Of a stretch of 64,000 bases of DNA, positions 34,926 through 45,066 are shown piece by piece (within the stretch, counting starts at the first letter, position 1; each line of letters starts with the position of its first letter). Origin of the DNA: JAIYCX01 sp964353175 (GTDB lineage Bacteria; Bdellovibrionota_C; UBA2361; SZUA-149; DAOLCO01). Position numbers and translations under genes: made by a program. The DNA is taken from NCBI GenBank assembly GCA_964353175.1, contig CAYGUX010000007.1, positions 33,621 through 97,620 on the forward strand, given 5' to 3'. A model generated the notes under the pieces. The model was not told the origin of the DNA, did not search any database, and worked only from the letters and a program-made list of their open reading frames with translations.

Positions 34926-36965
34926 CTAAAAATAGGTGAGCAATTTTTCGAGTCTATAAACTCTATCACGTAAAACAGTAGCTTCTTCAAATTCATACTT
35001 CTTTGCATGCTCAAACATCTGAACTTTAAGTGCATTAATTTGAGCCTTAAATTGGGCTGGATCCCTAGGTAAACTTGCTAAATCTTCATCTCCCAAGATC
35101 TCACTTAAACTACCTGTCACCTCCCTATCTACCATCTCTGCCTCCTTACCTCTGGATACGCCTACAGGAGTAATGTTATGCTCGATATTGTAGTCTTCCT
35201 GGATCTTCCTTCTTCTGTAAGTTTCACTCACAGCCCTTTGGATTGAACCTGTCTCTTTATCAGCATATAGAATGACCCTACCGTTTAAGTTTCTTGCGGC
35301 CCGACCAATGGTTTGAATTAAGCTAGTTTCAGACCTTAAAAAGCCCTCCTTATCCGCATCTAAGATAGCCACCAAACTAACCTCGGGTAAATCTAGCCCC
35401 TCCCTGAGCAGATTGATGCCTACTAAAACATCAAATTCGCCTTGCCTAAGCCCCCGTATTAAATCGATTCGATCTAAAGTGTGTATTTCAGAGTGAAGGT
35501 ATTTCACTCTGACTCCTACTTCCTGATAATATTCAGTTAAATCTTCTGACATTCTTTTAGTTAAAGTAGTCACTAATACTCTTTCGTCCTTCTCTACTGT
35601 ACGTCGAATCTCCTCTAACAAATCATCAACTTGATTTGTTGCAGGTCTAATTTCTATCGCCGGGTCAAGTAGGCCAGTTGGCCTAATCACTTGCTCTACT
35701 ACTTTACCTTTTGATTCTTTGATCTCAAATTCTTTGGGTGTGGCAGAAACGAATAATAACTTTTTAGCTTTTTCATAAAACTCTTCAAACCTAAGCGGTC
35801 TGTTATCTAGAGCTGATGGTAGTCTAAAACCAAAGTCAACTAAAGTTTGCTTCCGTGATTGATCCCCTCTAAACATACCCGCAATTTGCGATGTCGTAAC
35901 ATGACTCTCATCAATTACAACAAGAAATTCTTCCGGGAAATAATCGATCAAGGTAGGAGGAGGCGCTCCGGAGGGTCGCCCAGTAATATGCCTTGAATAA
36001 TTCTCGATACCCGAACAAAAACCCATTTCATTCATCAATTCTAAATCGTATCGAGTTCTTTGCTCAAGTCTATCTGCTTCTAATGCCTTACCCATCTTTC
36101 TAAGTTCGGGTAGTCTTATGTCCAACTCAGATCGAATAGAAATGATAGCTTTTTTTATAGCGTCTTTTCCTGTAACAAAGTGACTGGCTGGATATATACA
36201 AATCTTATTTAGCGGGCGGATCATCTTGCCTGTCAATCTATCGACCTCTGACAAAGCTTCTATTTCGTCCCCAAATAGTTCTAAACGAATAATTTTATCA
36301 GTCTCATCCGCTGTGCAAACCTCAACTACATCACCTCTGACTCTAAAAGTTCCTGTTGTAAAATCTTGATCCTGACGCTGATATTGTAGAAAAACAAATT
36401 TCCTAAGTAGGTCAATTCGTGAAATCTTATCCCCCACTTCGAGATACAGCATCTGACTAAAGTAACTTTCTGGATCTCCAAGGCCATATATACAACTTAC
36501 ACTAGAGACCACTATAGTATCCCTACGTTCAAGAAGTGCCTTGGTACTCGCATGGCGCAACTTATCTATCTCATCATTGATTGATGCATCCTTTTCTATA
36601 AAGGTATCAGTAGAAGGGACGTATGCTTCTGGTTGATAGTAATCATAATAACTAACAAAGTAACGCACGGCATTATTTGGGAAGATCTCAGCAAATTCAG
36701 AATACAACTGAGCAGCTAGAGTTTTGTTGTGGGCAATAATTAAAGTGGGAATATTTAACTTCTCTATCAAATGAGCAACAGTAAAAGTTTTACCGGAACC
36801 AGTAACTCCTAGTAGAGTCATTCTATCTGCTCCAGAAATAAATCCCTTGCTTAATTCTTCAATAGCCTTAGGCTGGTCACCTTTAGGAACCCTAGAGTCT
36901 TCAATCTTAAACTTGAGACTCTCATCTCTAATATTAGGTCTCTTATTTAGTCTTTGTTCACTCAT
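34926..36965 (-). CDS. uvrB: UvrABC excinuclease subunit B
   Basis: DNA-damage verification helicase that loads UvrC. The N-terminal helicase domain has Walker A GVTGSGKTFTVA, YFVSYYDYYQPEAYVPSTDTF (the beta-hairpin region that clamps DNA), and a DEAD-like ESHVTTSQ. The second half has RVLVTTLTKRMSEDL, VGINLLREGLDLPE and QTIGRAARN. A C-terminal UVR motif (KKYEFEEATVLRDRV) binds UvrC. The 679-aa length is normal. Its partner uvrC is at 9989-11857; uvrA is not in the window. Confidence 0.97.
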   Translation of the reverse strand: MSEQRLNKRPNIRDESLKFKIEDSRVPKGDQPKAIEELSKGFISGADRMTLLGVTGSGKTFTVAHLIEKLNIPTLIIAHNKTLAAQLYSEFAEIFPNNAVRYFVSYYDYYQPEAYVPSTDTFIEKDASINDEIDKLRHASTKALLERRDTIVVSSVSCIYGLGDPESYFSQMLYLEVGDKISRIDLLRKFVFLQYQRQDQDFTTGTFRVRGDVVEVCTADETDKIIRLELFGDEIEALSEVDRLTGKMIRPLNKICIYPASHFVTGKDAIKKAIISIRSELDIRLPELRKMGKALEADRLEQRTRYDLELMNEMGFCSGIENYSRHITGRPSGAPPPTLIDYFPEEFLVVIDESHVTTSQIAGMFRGDQSRKQTLVDFGFRLPSALDNRPLRFEEFYEKAKKLLFVSATPKEFEIKESKGKVVEQVIRPTGLLDPAIEIRPATNQVDDLLEEIRRTVEKDERVLVTTLTKRMSEDLTEYYQEVGVRVKYLHSEIHTLDRIDLIRGLRQGEFDVLVGINLLREGLDLPEVSLVAILDADKEGFLRSETSLIQTIGRAARNLNGRVILYADKETGSIQRAVSETYRRRKIQEDYNIEHNITPVGVSRGKEAEMVDREVTGSLSEILGDEDLASLPRDPAQFKAQINALKVQMFEHAKKYEFEEATVLRDRVYRLEKLLTYF

Positions 36966-37161
36966 TTAAGGAATAATTTACTAACTTTTCAATTGGAATG
37001 TAGGTTTTGTTTAGTAATATTTATAGCACGTTAGCTAAATGATACAAAAAATCAAAGTAATCCATCGAAAAACTGGATCCCTGAGGCCATATATTTCATC
37101 AAGAATATGATAGATTTATTTGAATGTTAAAAATATAATTTAAAGAGCCAAAGGAAATTCA

Positions 37162-37971
37162 GTGACTTCGAGTTTAGAAGAACATTATCTAAACATACTC
37201 GGTAACCCGGAAGAGGGTAATCTTCCGGAACTTGAAAAAAAGTTTAAAAGACTCTCTGCTGAGTATCTAATAACAAAGACTGCTGATCGAGTTGACATCT
37301 CGATGATCCAAAGGTCTGGGGAACTAACCAGTGCTTATCTATACTTGAAATCAAAATGGGAAAAACAAACTAGAAGTTCTCCATTCGTCCCAAAAATTCT
37401 TCGGATTGAACACCCTGAGCAGCCTCCCTTAACATTTCTAGAAAAGTTGCATAAAGAACTATATGGATTGGCAATGGCTGGTTTATTCTTTGTTGCAATA
37501 TTAAGTTTATATCAACTAGGTGTCTCACTATTAGATAATTCCTTTGCTAGCGCTTTCTCTGGTGTAGGCAAACAAAATATGATTACTGAATATATAAATA
37601 GCGAGACAACAATAAACGCGATTAAGAGCCAAAACTCAGCCGTGGCCCTGAGAAAGAATCGCGAAACTTTTTTAAAAAAAATAGATTCTAAACAAGCTCT
37701 ACCGATCCAAATCGCCGCTAAATCATGTGACTTACAGGGAATAAAATCACTAATTAGCAATCAAGCCAATTTGAATTCTTTAGATGAACTAGGTGCAACT
37801 CCTCTACATTGGACATCCCGAATAAATTGCATAAGTTGTTCTCAAGCCTTAATTGCCGCAAATGCCAGCATAAATATTAAAGACTATTCTGGAAAAACCG
37901 CTTTAGACTGGGCCAAGTTAAGCAATAATCACGAAAGCATACGTCTGCTTGAAAAGTTTGGTGCCCAATAG
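37162..37971 (+). CDS. Membrane protein with a degenerate J-like N-terminus and ankyrin repeats
   Basis: 269 aa. The GTG start at 37162 is supported by AAAGGA six nt upstream. Residues 5-70 (LEEHYLNILGNPEEGNLPELEKKFKRL to about AYLYLKSKWEK) follow the helix pattern of a J domain but lack the HPD tripeptide, so Hsp70 stimulation is not expected. One membrane span lies near 95-120. A linker and about two to three ankyrin repeats follow (LPIQIAAKSCDLQGIKSLI, LGATPLHWTSRINCISC, SGKTALDWAKLSNNHESIRL). The ankyrin part would sit on the far side of the membrane or in the cytosol depending on topology. The function is unknown. It converges on the membrane glycosyltransferase-like gene by 8 bp. Confidence 0.65.
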   Translation: MTSSLEEHYLNILGNPEEGNLPELEKKFKRLSAEYLITKTADRVDISMIQRSGELTSAYLYLKSKWEKQTRSSPFVPKILRIEHPEQPPLTFLEKLHKELYGLAMAGLFFVAILSLYQLGVSLLDNSFASAFSGVGKQNMITEYINSETTINAIKSQNSAVALRKNRETFLKKIDSKQALPIQIAAKSCDLQGIKSLISNQANLNSLDELGATPLHWTSRINCISCSQALIAANASINIKDYSGKTALDWAKLSNNHESIRLLEKFGAQ

Positions 37972-37979
37972 CTCCCTAA

Positions 37980-39854
37980 TTATCGTGGAACTTTATACAA
38001 GCCAAACATACCAGTATTTAAAAATCCAAGTCGTGCTAATTCTTCTTTATTTAACGGACCACCTGCTAGTACATAATCCGGGCAAACTCCAGGACTCTGT
38101 TTGCAATTAAGAATTGCGGTAACGCTTTGATTTATGGCTGCTCTTTCTGCCTCCCCTAGAATGCCATGTGAAACTAACCAGCCGGGGTAACCGTAATACA
38201 TCACTCGCCCAGCCAATAGGATTGGTGAATTATGAATTGGATCTCCCGCAATGATAGCGGTATTTGGAGTGTTTAATCTAATCTGTTCTGATTGTTTAAC
38301 TAACTCTATAGAATAGATAGGATTCTCTTCATCGACTAAAAAAATCCGACTAAACTCATAAATACCAGGGCAAATTGAGAGGAACAATATGAGACCAATA
38401 GAATCCTTAGGCCTGCATCTTGATCCAGCCATAATAAGTAAGGACACAAAAAGCCCTATAAATAATTTATAATTATCCCAATTCCAATTACTCAGAGATA
38501 CGTAGTTACCTAAAATGAATAAAGAAATTAGTATTACAATCATTCTCCTAGGCAGGTGATACATAAAGTAAACTATAGGAAGCAACAATATAGTGAAATT
38601 AATTGACCACATCTTACTTAGAGCAAAGAATGTTTGTTGCTCGCCAAGCATCCAACCTGAAACGAACTTTACCATATTAGATTTTCCTGAGTAGTGTAGA
38701 TAACCTATAGTTACAAAAATAGTACTAGGCAAAATGAAACTTAATAAAGGTAAACTATATTTATTTAATTTTAAGTATGAAATCGGATTAAAAAAGACAT
38801 CATATAATAGATAGAAACCAATAATTAGGCAGGCGACTAGAGCCATGTGGAAATTTGCTAAAAAAGAGATCCCAAACAAAGTTGCTAACTTAAACATCAA
38901 CTTAGAGCGTGAATAACAATCGCAATCCTCCCTAGATCGTCGCATGTAATATTTAGAGAAGGCAGACATCCCGACAGCTAAAGTGAACAATCCATATAAA
39001 CTTGTCCTCTGGGGAATCCAAATACAACTTAGCAAATCAGCAACAGGAAATCCCTTATCAATTAATGAATGAGAATACCCCTTTAGCCCATCACTAAGAT
39101 GATATAAGTCAATGTTCGCTAAAAATTGTGCTAAGGTTCCTCCTCCTAGTAGCACAACCCATGGGAATATTTTATGTCCATTTTTACTAAGTGAGATCAA
39201 ACTAAATAACCAAATAATAGTCCACTGAAGAACAAATACCACTTTTAAAATTCTCATACTAGGAAAGCTTGAGAGAAGCAAAGCCGACCAAAAATCAGGT
39301 AAAACTGAGTATGACAAATATTCACCTGGGAAAATATGATACTCCCTCAAAGGAGTTGGGCCATAAATATAGTTAAATATTAAGCCCAAATGTATTGGTA
39401 AATCTCCATAATTATTAACCCAAAGGGTTTTTATTTCACCGCTATAAGAAAAAATAGTAATCCCTATCCAAAAAATAATATAAAAAAACAATACTCCATT
39501 TAGTGTTAAGCTTTTAAATGAACTTAAATTAAAAAAGCCCTCAAAGGCTGCTTTAGGTTTTACTAGTCGTGGAATAAAAAATATTGGAAGCAATAAACAT
39601 ATTGCAAAAGATAGCCAGTAAGCATTAAGTACTGGTATGCCAAACAGGATATAGAGTCCAAAGGAGATTAGTAGGTGGATCTCCAATCCAACGACCCAAT
39701 TCAATAAAGATTCTTCCGAAGAGTTAAAGAGTGATGGTGGATTTTGTACTTTTTTAGAGAGAAGACAAGAGACCAATTCTCCCCAAAAATGACCAAAAAC
39801 ACCATAACAAGTCATTGGCAAAATCAAACCCAAAGTAAATATAATTAAATTCAC
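37980..39854 (-). CDS. Large polytopic membrane protein (glycosyltransferase-like)
   Basis: 624 aa with about 12 hydrophobic spans and a short C-terminal soluble part. The C-terminus carries HNSPILLAGRVMYYGYPGWLVSHG, a passage that recurs in large membrane proteins related to lipid-linked sugar transferases, and CPDYVLAGG. No DxD motif is certain. The likely role is sugar transfer or flipping at the inner membrane. It is divergent from ppc over 171 bp. Its composition resembles the truncated protein at the left edge. Confidence 0.55.
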   Translation of the reverse strand: MNLIIFTLGLILPMTCYGVFGHFWGELVSCLLSKKVQNPPSLFNSSEESLLNWVVGLEIHLLISFGLYILFGIPVLNAYWLSFAICLLLPIFFIPRLVKPKAAFEGFFNLSSFKSLTLNGVLFFYIIFWIGITIFSYSGEIKTLWVNNYGDLPIHLGLIFNYIYGPTPLREYHIFPGEYLSYSVLPDFWSALLLSSFPSMRILKVVFVLQWTIIWLFSLISLSKNGHKIFPWVVLLGGGTLAQFLANIDLYHLSDGLKGYSHSLIDKGFPVADLLSCIWIPQRTSLYGLFTLAVGMSAFSKYYMRRSREDCDCYSRSKLMFKLATLFGISFLANFHMALVACLIIGFYLLYDVFFNPISYLKLNKYSLPLLSFILPSTIFVTIGYLHYSGKSNMVKFVSGWMLGEQQTFFALSKMWSINFTILLLPIVYFMYHLPRRMIVILISLFILGNYVSLSNWNWDNYKLFIGLFVSLLIMAGSRCRPKDSIGLILFLSICPGIYEFSRIFLVDEENPIYSIELVKQSEQIRLNTPNTAIIAGDPIHNSPILLAGRVMYYGYPGWLVSHGILGEAERAAINQSVTAILNCKQSPGVCPDYVLAGGPLNKEELARLGFLNTGMFGLYKVPR

Positions 39855-39928
39855 GTCTATACCATTTAATATTTATAGATTAAGGCAAAGAGCCGAAAGA
39901 TAGTGTATTTTTTACCGCTTGGAAACAT

Positions 39929-39963
39929 CTTAGTTAATAGTTAGTGCATTAACTAGGTTTTTT
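39929..39963 (+). promoter_or_regulatory. Hairpin plus T-run upstream of ppc (attenuator or operator)
   Basis: CTTAGTTAAT (39929-39938) pairs with ATTAACTAGG (39948-39957; nine matches and one G-U) and is followed by six T. The same bases also form the perfect 6-bp inverted repeat TAGTTA/TAACTA (39938-39955). A TACAAT -10-like hexamer follows at 39968-39973. The preceding gene is divergent, so this is not its terminator; the site may attenuate or bind a regulator of ppc. Confidence 0.4.
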
Positions 39964-40025
39964 AGTGTACAATTCTAAAGAATTTTCTCTACCGCATCTA
40001 AAGATATCTTAATAAACGAGTCTAA

Positions 40026-42686
40026 ATGAAACAAGAACTACAAACATCCTTCCAAAAATGGAATAATGACTTAGCATCTCTAATGGAGCTTCTAAAAGAG
40101 GTACTAGCTGAATTAAAGATTAAAGATGCGACATCAGTTATATCTTTTTTTACACAGAAGAATAGTAGCCCTAAAATAATAGTAAATGAATCGACTATTC
40201 AAGTGCTTTCCATCTGCTTTCAGCTACTCAACATGGTTGAGGAAAATACGGCGAATCAATCAAGACGATCTAAATCTAAGAATTCATCCAATCCCTGGGG
40301 AAAGACCTTTTCAGCACTAAAAGAAAATAATCAAACTCTAAAAAAGAGCTTGGAAAACATGCTTATCCGGCCTGTATTTACAGCCCATCCGACTGAAGCA
40401 AAAAGGCACACAGTACTAGAACATCATCGCAGTCTGTATCTGGAGTTATTGAAGCTTGAGAATCTTATGTACTCAGATCCTGAAAGGCTCGCGATCAAAG
40501 AGTCTATCAAATCAATAATTGAAGTCCTACTAAGGACTGGTGACTTGTATATCGAACGTCCTAAAGTAGAAGATGAATTAAGAGGTATTATCTATTACCT
40601 CAGTAACCCTATACCTTCAGCCATTGAAAAACTATACCTAAGATATAGAATTGCATGGTCTGAAGCCTTCCCTAACCTTGATAGAAAAGGTGAAATGCCC
40701 CCTCTCCCTCCAATTTCATTTGGAACATGGGTTGGTGGGGATAGAGATGGTCATCCATTTGTAACCAGTGAGGTTACTGAAGTAACGCTATTTGAACTTA
40801 GAAGTGCAGCGATTTCCCTCTTAGACCAAAAGCTCTTAACGCTAATTAAGTTCATGAGCCTAAACGACAGACTTCAAGTTGTCCCTAAGGCTTTTAATAA
40901 ACGCTTAAGAGAGCTTGTAGAGTTAGCTAAACGAACTGGCCACCTTGTAAAAAATGCGGGTGAGCCTTGGCGGCAATATTTAGATATAGTTAGATCCAGA
41001 GTACTGGACTCAGAACAGGAATATATTTATAAAAACAAACAGGAGCTGCTAGATGATTTAGAGATCTTTAGAGTAAGTCTAGTAGAGATTGGTGCGAATA
41101 AGCTGTCTTCATTAAAAGTTGAACCTTTAATGGCAATAGTTAATACATTTGGATTTCACCTTGCAACTTTAGACATCAGACAAAATAGCAGTTACCATGA
41201 TCTCGCTATTGATCAACTTTTAATATCTAGTGGAAGCAAAGAACTTAGTTTTTCCAAAGCTAGCATCATGGATAGAACCAGAATCCTAGAAGCAGAACTA
41301 TCCAATCCGAGACCATTTGTTTCTAGGGGCGAATCAGTCGGCATAAATGGAGATGAAGTTAGAAACACATTAAGAGTTGTCAAAAACCATTTAAATAAGT
41401 TTGGTTCAGAAGGGTTAGGTTCCTTAATCGTTAGCATGACTCGCGATGAAACAGACCTACTCTCTGTTTATCTATTGTGTAAAGAAGTAGGACTGCTTGA
41501 CAAATATCACAATACTTATAGATGTCCATTACCCGTTGTGCCCTTGTTTGAAACTATCGAAGATTTAAAAGCAAGCACTAAAGTCATGGATATTTTCTTC
41601 CGTCACCCTATTTCTGCTTCATCTAAATCAAAGGACACTCCAGTACAAGAAATTATGATTGGGTATAGCGATAGTAGTAAGGATGGAGGCGTACTTTCTA
41701 GTGCTTGGAATCTATTTTGCACCCAAGAACAACTTGTAAATCAAAGCAAAAAATCGAAAGTTCCTCTACTATTCTTTCACGGAAGAGGAGGAACAGTCTC
41801 AAGAGGGGCCGGCCCAACCGAACGCTTTCTTTCGGCTTTACCAGAGGGCGCACTTGGCCAAGGCTTAAAAATGACGGAGCAAGGTGAGACCATTTCTCAA
41901 AAGTATGCAAATATTCTTACTGCATCCTATAGTTTAGAGTCCCTTTATAAATCAGCACTAATCAACCAAAATACTGTACATAAAAAGAGCGCTACAGATG
42001 CTGATATACGAAAAGTTTTAGACAACTTAAGTGAAATCAGTAAAACCAAGTATCAAGAGCTACTTTCGGAAGAAGGCTTTATTCAATATTTTAGGAACGC
42101 CACCCCAATTGATGTGATAGAAAAAAGTAAATTTGGGTCTAGGCCCCCTAAAAGAGGAAAAGCAGAAACCTTAGATGACCTTAGAGCCATTCCATGGGTC
42201 TTCTCATGGAATCAATCTAGATTCTTTTTAAGTAGTTGGTATGGTGTTGGAAGTGCACTAGAAGAACTAAAGAATAAAGACACTAAGGGCTACAAGATTC
42301 TGTTAAAAGGAGTAACCTCCTTTCCCCCAGCCCAGTATATATTTACGAATATAGAATCTAGTATTTATTCTGCTAATCTGGATCTAATGAAACAGTATTC
42401 CAGCCTAGTCAAAGATAAAAATATTAGGAAAACTTTTGAAAATAGAATAGTCGAAGAATTCACCTTGAGTGAAAAAAGAGTAGGTGAATTATTTACTCAT
42501 AGTTTCGCAAGTAGAAGACCACGACTTGCTAAAACACTAGAGCTAAGAGAACAACCTTTGAAAGCACTACACACTTCTCAAATCCTAAAATTGAAAGAGT
42601 GGAGGGAGAAAGGAAAGGATGAGACTTTAACAGAGCTATTCCTGATTACGAATGCGATTGCTGGGGGATTGAGGACTACGGGGTAG
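40026..42686 (+). CDS. ppc: Phosphoenolpyruvate carboxylase
   Basis: Anaplerotic enzyme that carboxylates PEP to oxaloacetate. All signature motifs are present: FTAHPTEAKRHTVL with the catalytic His, FGTWVGGDRDGHPFV, IGYSDSSKDGG, FHGRGGTVSRGAGP (the mobile lid), EQGETISQKYAN and IPWVFSWNQSRFFLSSW. The C-terminus ends NAIAGGLRTTG, the conserved hydrophilic end. The 886 aa is normal for the bacterial form. The 171-bp upstream spacer holds a hairpin; a terminator follows at 42712. Confidence 0.97.
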   Translation: MKQELQTSFQKWNNDLASLMELLKEVLAELKIKDATSVISFFTQKNSSPKIIVNESTIQVLSICFQLLNMVEENTANQSRRSKSKNSSNPWGKTFSALKENNQTLKKSLENMLIRPVFTAHPTEAKRHTVLEHHRSLYLELLKLENLMYSDPERLAIKESIKSIIEVLLRTGDLYIERPKVEDELRGIIYYLSNPIPSAIEKLYLRYRIAWSEAFPNLDRKGEMPPLPPISFGTWVGGDRDGHPFVTSEVTEVTLFELRSAAISLLDQKLLTLIKFMSLNDRLQVVPKAFNKRLRELVELAKRTGHLVKNAGEPWRQYLDIVRSRVLDSEQEYIYKNKQELLDDLEIFRVSLVEIGANKLSSLKVEPLMAIVNTFGFHLATLDIRQNSSYHDLAIDQLLISSGSKELSFSKASIMDRTRILEAELSNPRPFVSRGESVGINGDEVRNTLRVVKNHLNKFGSEGLGSLIVSMTRDETDLLSVYLLCKEVGLLDKYHNTYRCPLPVVPLFETIEDLKASTKVMDIFFRHPISASSKSKDTPVQEIMIGYSDSSKDGGVLSSAWNLFCTQEQLVNQSKKSKVPLLFFHGRGGTVSRGAGPTERFLSALPEGALGQGLKMTEQGETISQKYANILTASYSLESLYKSALINQNTVHKKSATDADIRKVLDNLSEISKTKYQELLSEEGFIQYFRNATPIDVIEKSKFGSRPPKRGKAETLDDLRAIPWVFSWNQSRFFLSSWYGVGSALEELKNKDTKGYKILLKGVTSFPPAQYIFTNIESSIYSANLDLMKQYSSLVKDKNIRKTFENRIVEEFTLSEKRVGELFTHSFASRRPRLAKTLELREQPLKALHTSQILKLKEWREKGKDETLTELFLITNAIAGGLRTTG

Positions 42687-42711
42687 AGCAATTAAGTGCT
42701 TAACGGATCAT

Positions 42712-42742
42712 AAAAAAGGAGAGGCTTAGCCTCTCCTTTTTT
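42712..42742. terminator. Bidirectional terminator between ppc and pnp
   Basis: A 14-bp perfect stem, AAAAAAGGAGAGGC (42712-42725) and GCCTCTCCTTTTTT (42729-42742), with a TTA loop. It gives U-runs on both strands and serves the convergent ppc (+) and pnp (-). Confidence 0.93.
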
Positions 42743-42764
42743 GTCTAAATACAATAAAGAAGAA

Positions 42765-44867
42765 CTATATGTTCTCTTCCATTGCTTCTTTCATACTCAG
42801 TCTAATACGACCTTGACGATCAATATCAATAACTTTGACTTTAACTACGTCGCCTTCGTTAACGATATCTCTAACATCTTCAACCCTATCAAAGGATAGT
42901 TGGGAAACGTGTACTAGCCCGTCTGTATTTGGGAGGATTTCAACGAACGCTCCAAATTCAGCGATTCTTTTCACAACGCCTTCATAGACCTTTCCAATTT
43001 CAGCTTCCTCAACGATGCTGTTAATCATTGCTAAGGCTCGTCTTGTTGAATCTTCACTACTACTTGCTATCTTAATTGTACCATCATCACTAATGTCAAT
43101 CTTCACACCAGTTGCAGCTGTAATACCTTGAATTACCTTACCACCTGGTCCAATGATCTCTCTGATTTTATCAGGTTTAATCTTGAATGTTGTGATTCTC
43201 GGTGCATACATACTCATCTCAGGAGCTATGCTAGAAACTGCTTTCTCCATTTCTCCTAAGATATGAAGACGTCCCTCTTTTGCTTGGATCAAGGCTTGAC
43301 CCATTACTTCTCTAGTCAGTCCATCGCACTTAATATCCATTTGAAGTGCTGTAATTCCTTCAGATGTTCCACATACCTTGAAGTCCATATCTCCAAAGTG
43401 ATCTTCATCACCTAAGATGTCTGTAATGACTTCGAATTTACCATCTTCGTTAATTAATCCCATAGCGACTCCGCCTACTGGAGCTTTCGTAGGTACACCA
43501 GCACTCATTAACGCCATACTAGTACTACATACTGTTGCCATTGAACTTGAACCATTTGATTCAAATGTTTCAGCTACAATTCTCAATGTATATGGGAATT
43601 GATCTGCTGTAGGAAGAATCTTAGAGACAGCTCTTTCAGCTAATGCTCCATGACCTACTTCCCTTCTACCTACACCTCTATTCATTCTAACTTCCCCGAC
43701 ACTGAACGGAGCAAAGTTATAATGTAGCATAAAAGTCTTATCAGCTTTGCCCATTAAAGTATCAAGCCTCTGACCATCCATTGATGTTCCTAGAGTTGCT
43801 ACGGACATTACTTGAGTTTCACCCCTTGTAAAAACAGAACTACCATGCGCTCTAGGTAATACTCCGACTTCACAATGAATTGGCCTTACATCTCTTGGAC
43901 CTCTTCCATCTATTCTAACCTTCTCATGAACAATTTTCTTTCTAGCTACAGTTCTAGCCATGTCATCTAATATAGATTTAATCTCGCCGTCTTGCTCTGG
44001 GAACTCTTCCGCAAGCTGCGCTATTGCATCAACCTGAATCGCTTTAATCGCTTGGCCTCTATCAGCTTTCTTTTTAATAGAAAGCGCTTCACTTAGACGG
44101 CCTCCAACAATAGTTTCCAATTTAGAAATAAGTGGCTTATTTTCTTCCGGTGCCACGAATTCTACTTTTGGTTTACCAGCTTTTGATCTTAAGTCTTCTT
44201 GTAGAGAAATAAGTTTTTTAATTTCATCATGTGCGAAAAACAAAGCATCTAAAATCTCTGCTTCAGGCACAATGTCAGCCCCACCCTCTACCATTACTAG
44301 TGCATCTTTTTTCGCAGCAACAATCATATTGAGATCACTTTTCTCAAGTTGCGCTGGAGTTGGATTTGCTACGAATGCTCCATCAACTCTACCAACTCTT
44401 ACTGCCGCAATAGGGCCCATAAAAGGAAGTGAAGACACATGTAATGCTGCACTTGCTGCCGTAATTGATAAAACTTCTGGGTCGTTTTCCGGATCTGCTG
44501 AGATCACAGTAACAAGGATCTGAACTTCGTCATAATACCCATCAGGGAAAAGAGGTCTAATTGGTCTATCAGTTAAGCGACAAACTAAAATCTCGTGTTC
44601 TCCTGGACGACCTTCTCGCTTAAGATAACCGCCTGGAATCTTTCCACCTGCATAAAACTTCTCTTGGTAGTCAACTACCATTGGGAAAAAATCTTGATTA
44701 GGTTTAGCAGATGCTGAACATACAGTGGCCATAACCATTGTATCACCTTGTCTCAATATTACTGCTCCATCAGCTTGTTTTGCCCACCAACCTGTCTCAA
44801 GGCTAAACTTCCTTCCGTGAAAATCAGTCTCTACAACTGATCTATTTACTTCTAATGTATTACTCAT
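42765..44867 (-). CDS. pnp: Polyribonucleotide nucleotidyltransferase (PNPase)
   Basis: Phosphorolytic 3'-5' exoribonuclease, core of mRNA decay. It has two RNase PH domains (GDTMVMATVCSA, YLKREGRPGEHEILVCRLTDRPIRPLF for the first; RGETQVMSVATLGT and SSMATVCSTSMALM for the second), a KH domain (KIKPDKIREIIGPGGKVIQ) and an S1 domain (GKVYEGVVKRIAEFGAFVEI). At 700 aa it is complete. It lies downstream of rpsO, but a 403-bp spacer with the rpsO terminator and a large inverted repeat separates them. Confidence 0.97.
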   Translation of the reverse strand: MSNTLEVNRSVVETDFHGRKFSLETGWWAKQADGAVILRQGDTMVMATVCSASAKPNQDFFPMVVDYQEKFYAGGKIPGGYLKREGRPGEHEILVCRLTDRPIRPLFPDGYYDEVQILVTVISADPENDPEVLSITAASAALHVSSLPFMGPIAAVRVGRVDGAFVANPTPAQLEKSDLNMIVAAKKDALVMVEGGADIVPEAEILDALFFAHDEIKKLISLQEDLRSKAGKPKVEFVAPEENKPLISKLETIVGGRLSEALSIKKKADRGQAIKAIQVDAIAQLAEEFPEQDGEIKSILDDMARTVARKKIVHEKVRIDGRGPRDVRPIHCEVGVLPRAHGSSVFTRGETQVMSVATLGTSMDGQRLDTLMGKADKTFMLHYNFAPFSVGEVRMNRGVGRREVGHGALAERAVSKILPTADQFPYTLRIVAETFESNGSSSMATVCSTSMALMSAGVPTKAPVGGVAMGLINEDGKFEVITDILGDEDHFGDMDFKVCGTSEGITALQMDIKCDGLTREVMGQALIQAKEGRLHILGEMEKAVSSIAPEMSMYAPRITTFKIKPDKIREIIGPGGKVIQGITAATGVKIDISDDGTIKIASSSEDSTRRALAMINSIVEEAEIGKVYEGVVKRIAEFGAFVEILPNTDGLVHVSQLSFDRVEDVRDIVNEGDVVKVKVIDIDRQGRIRLSMKEAMEENI

Positions 44868-45066
44868 TATTTATTCCTTCTTAATTTTAGAGTGCGCACA
44901 TACAAAAACTAAATAGGCTCTAGGACCAAAAGTACTAGAATCTATTGGCTTATAAAAAACCGACACACTCATTTTAAAATTTAGGTGCGATGTAAAGTGA
45001 ACTTTAAATTATCTGAGCACACCGAAACTTTCCGGTACAAGCGTAGATAAAAATTCACCCTTTGAA

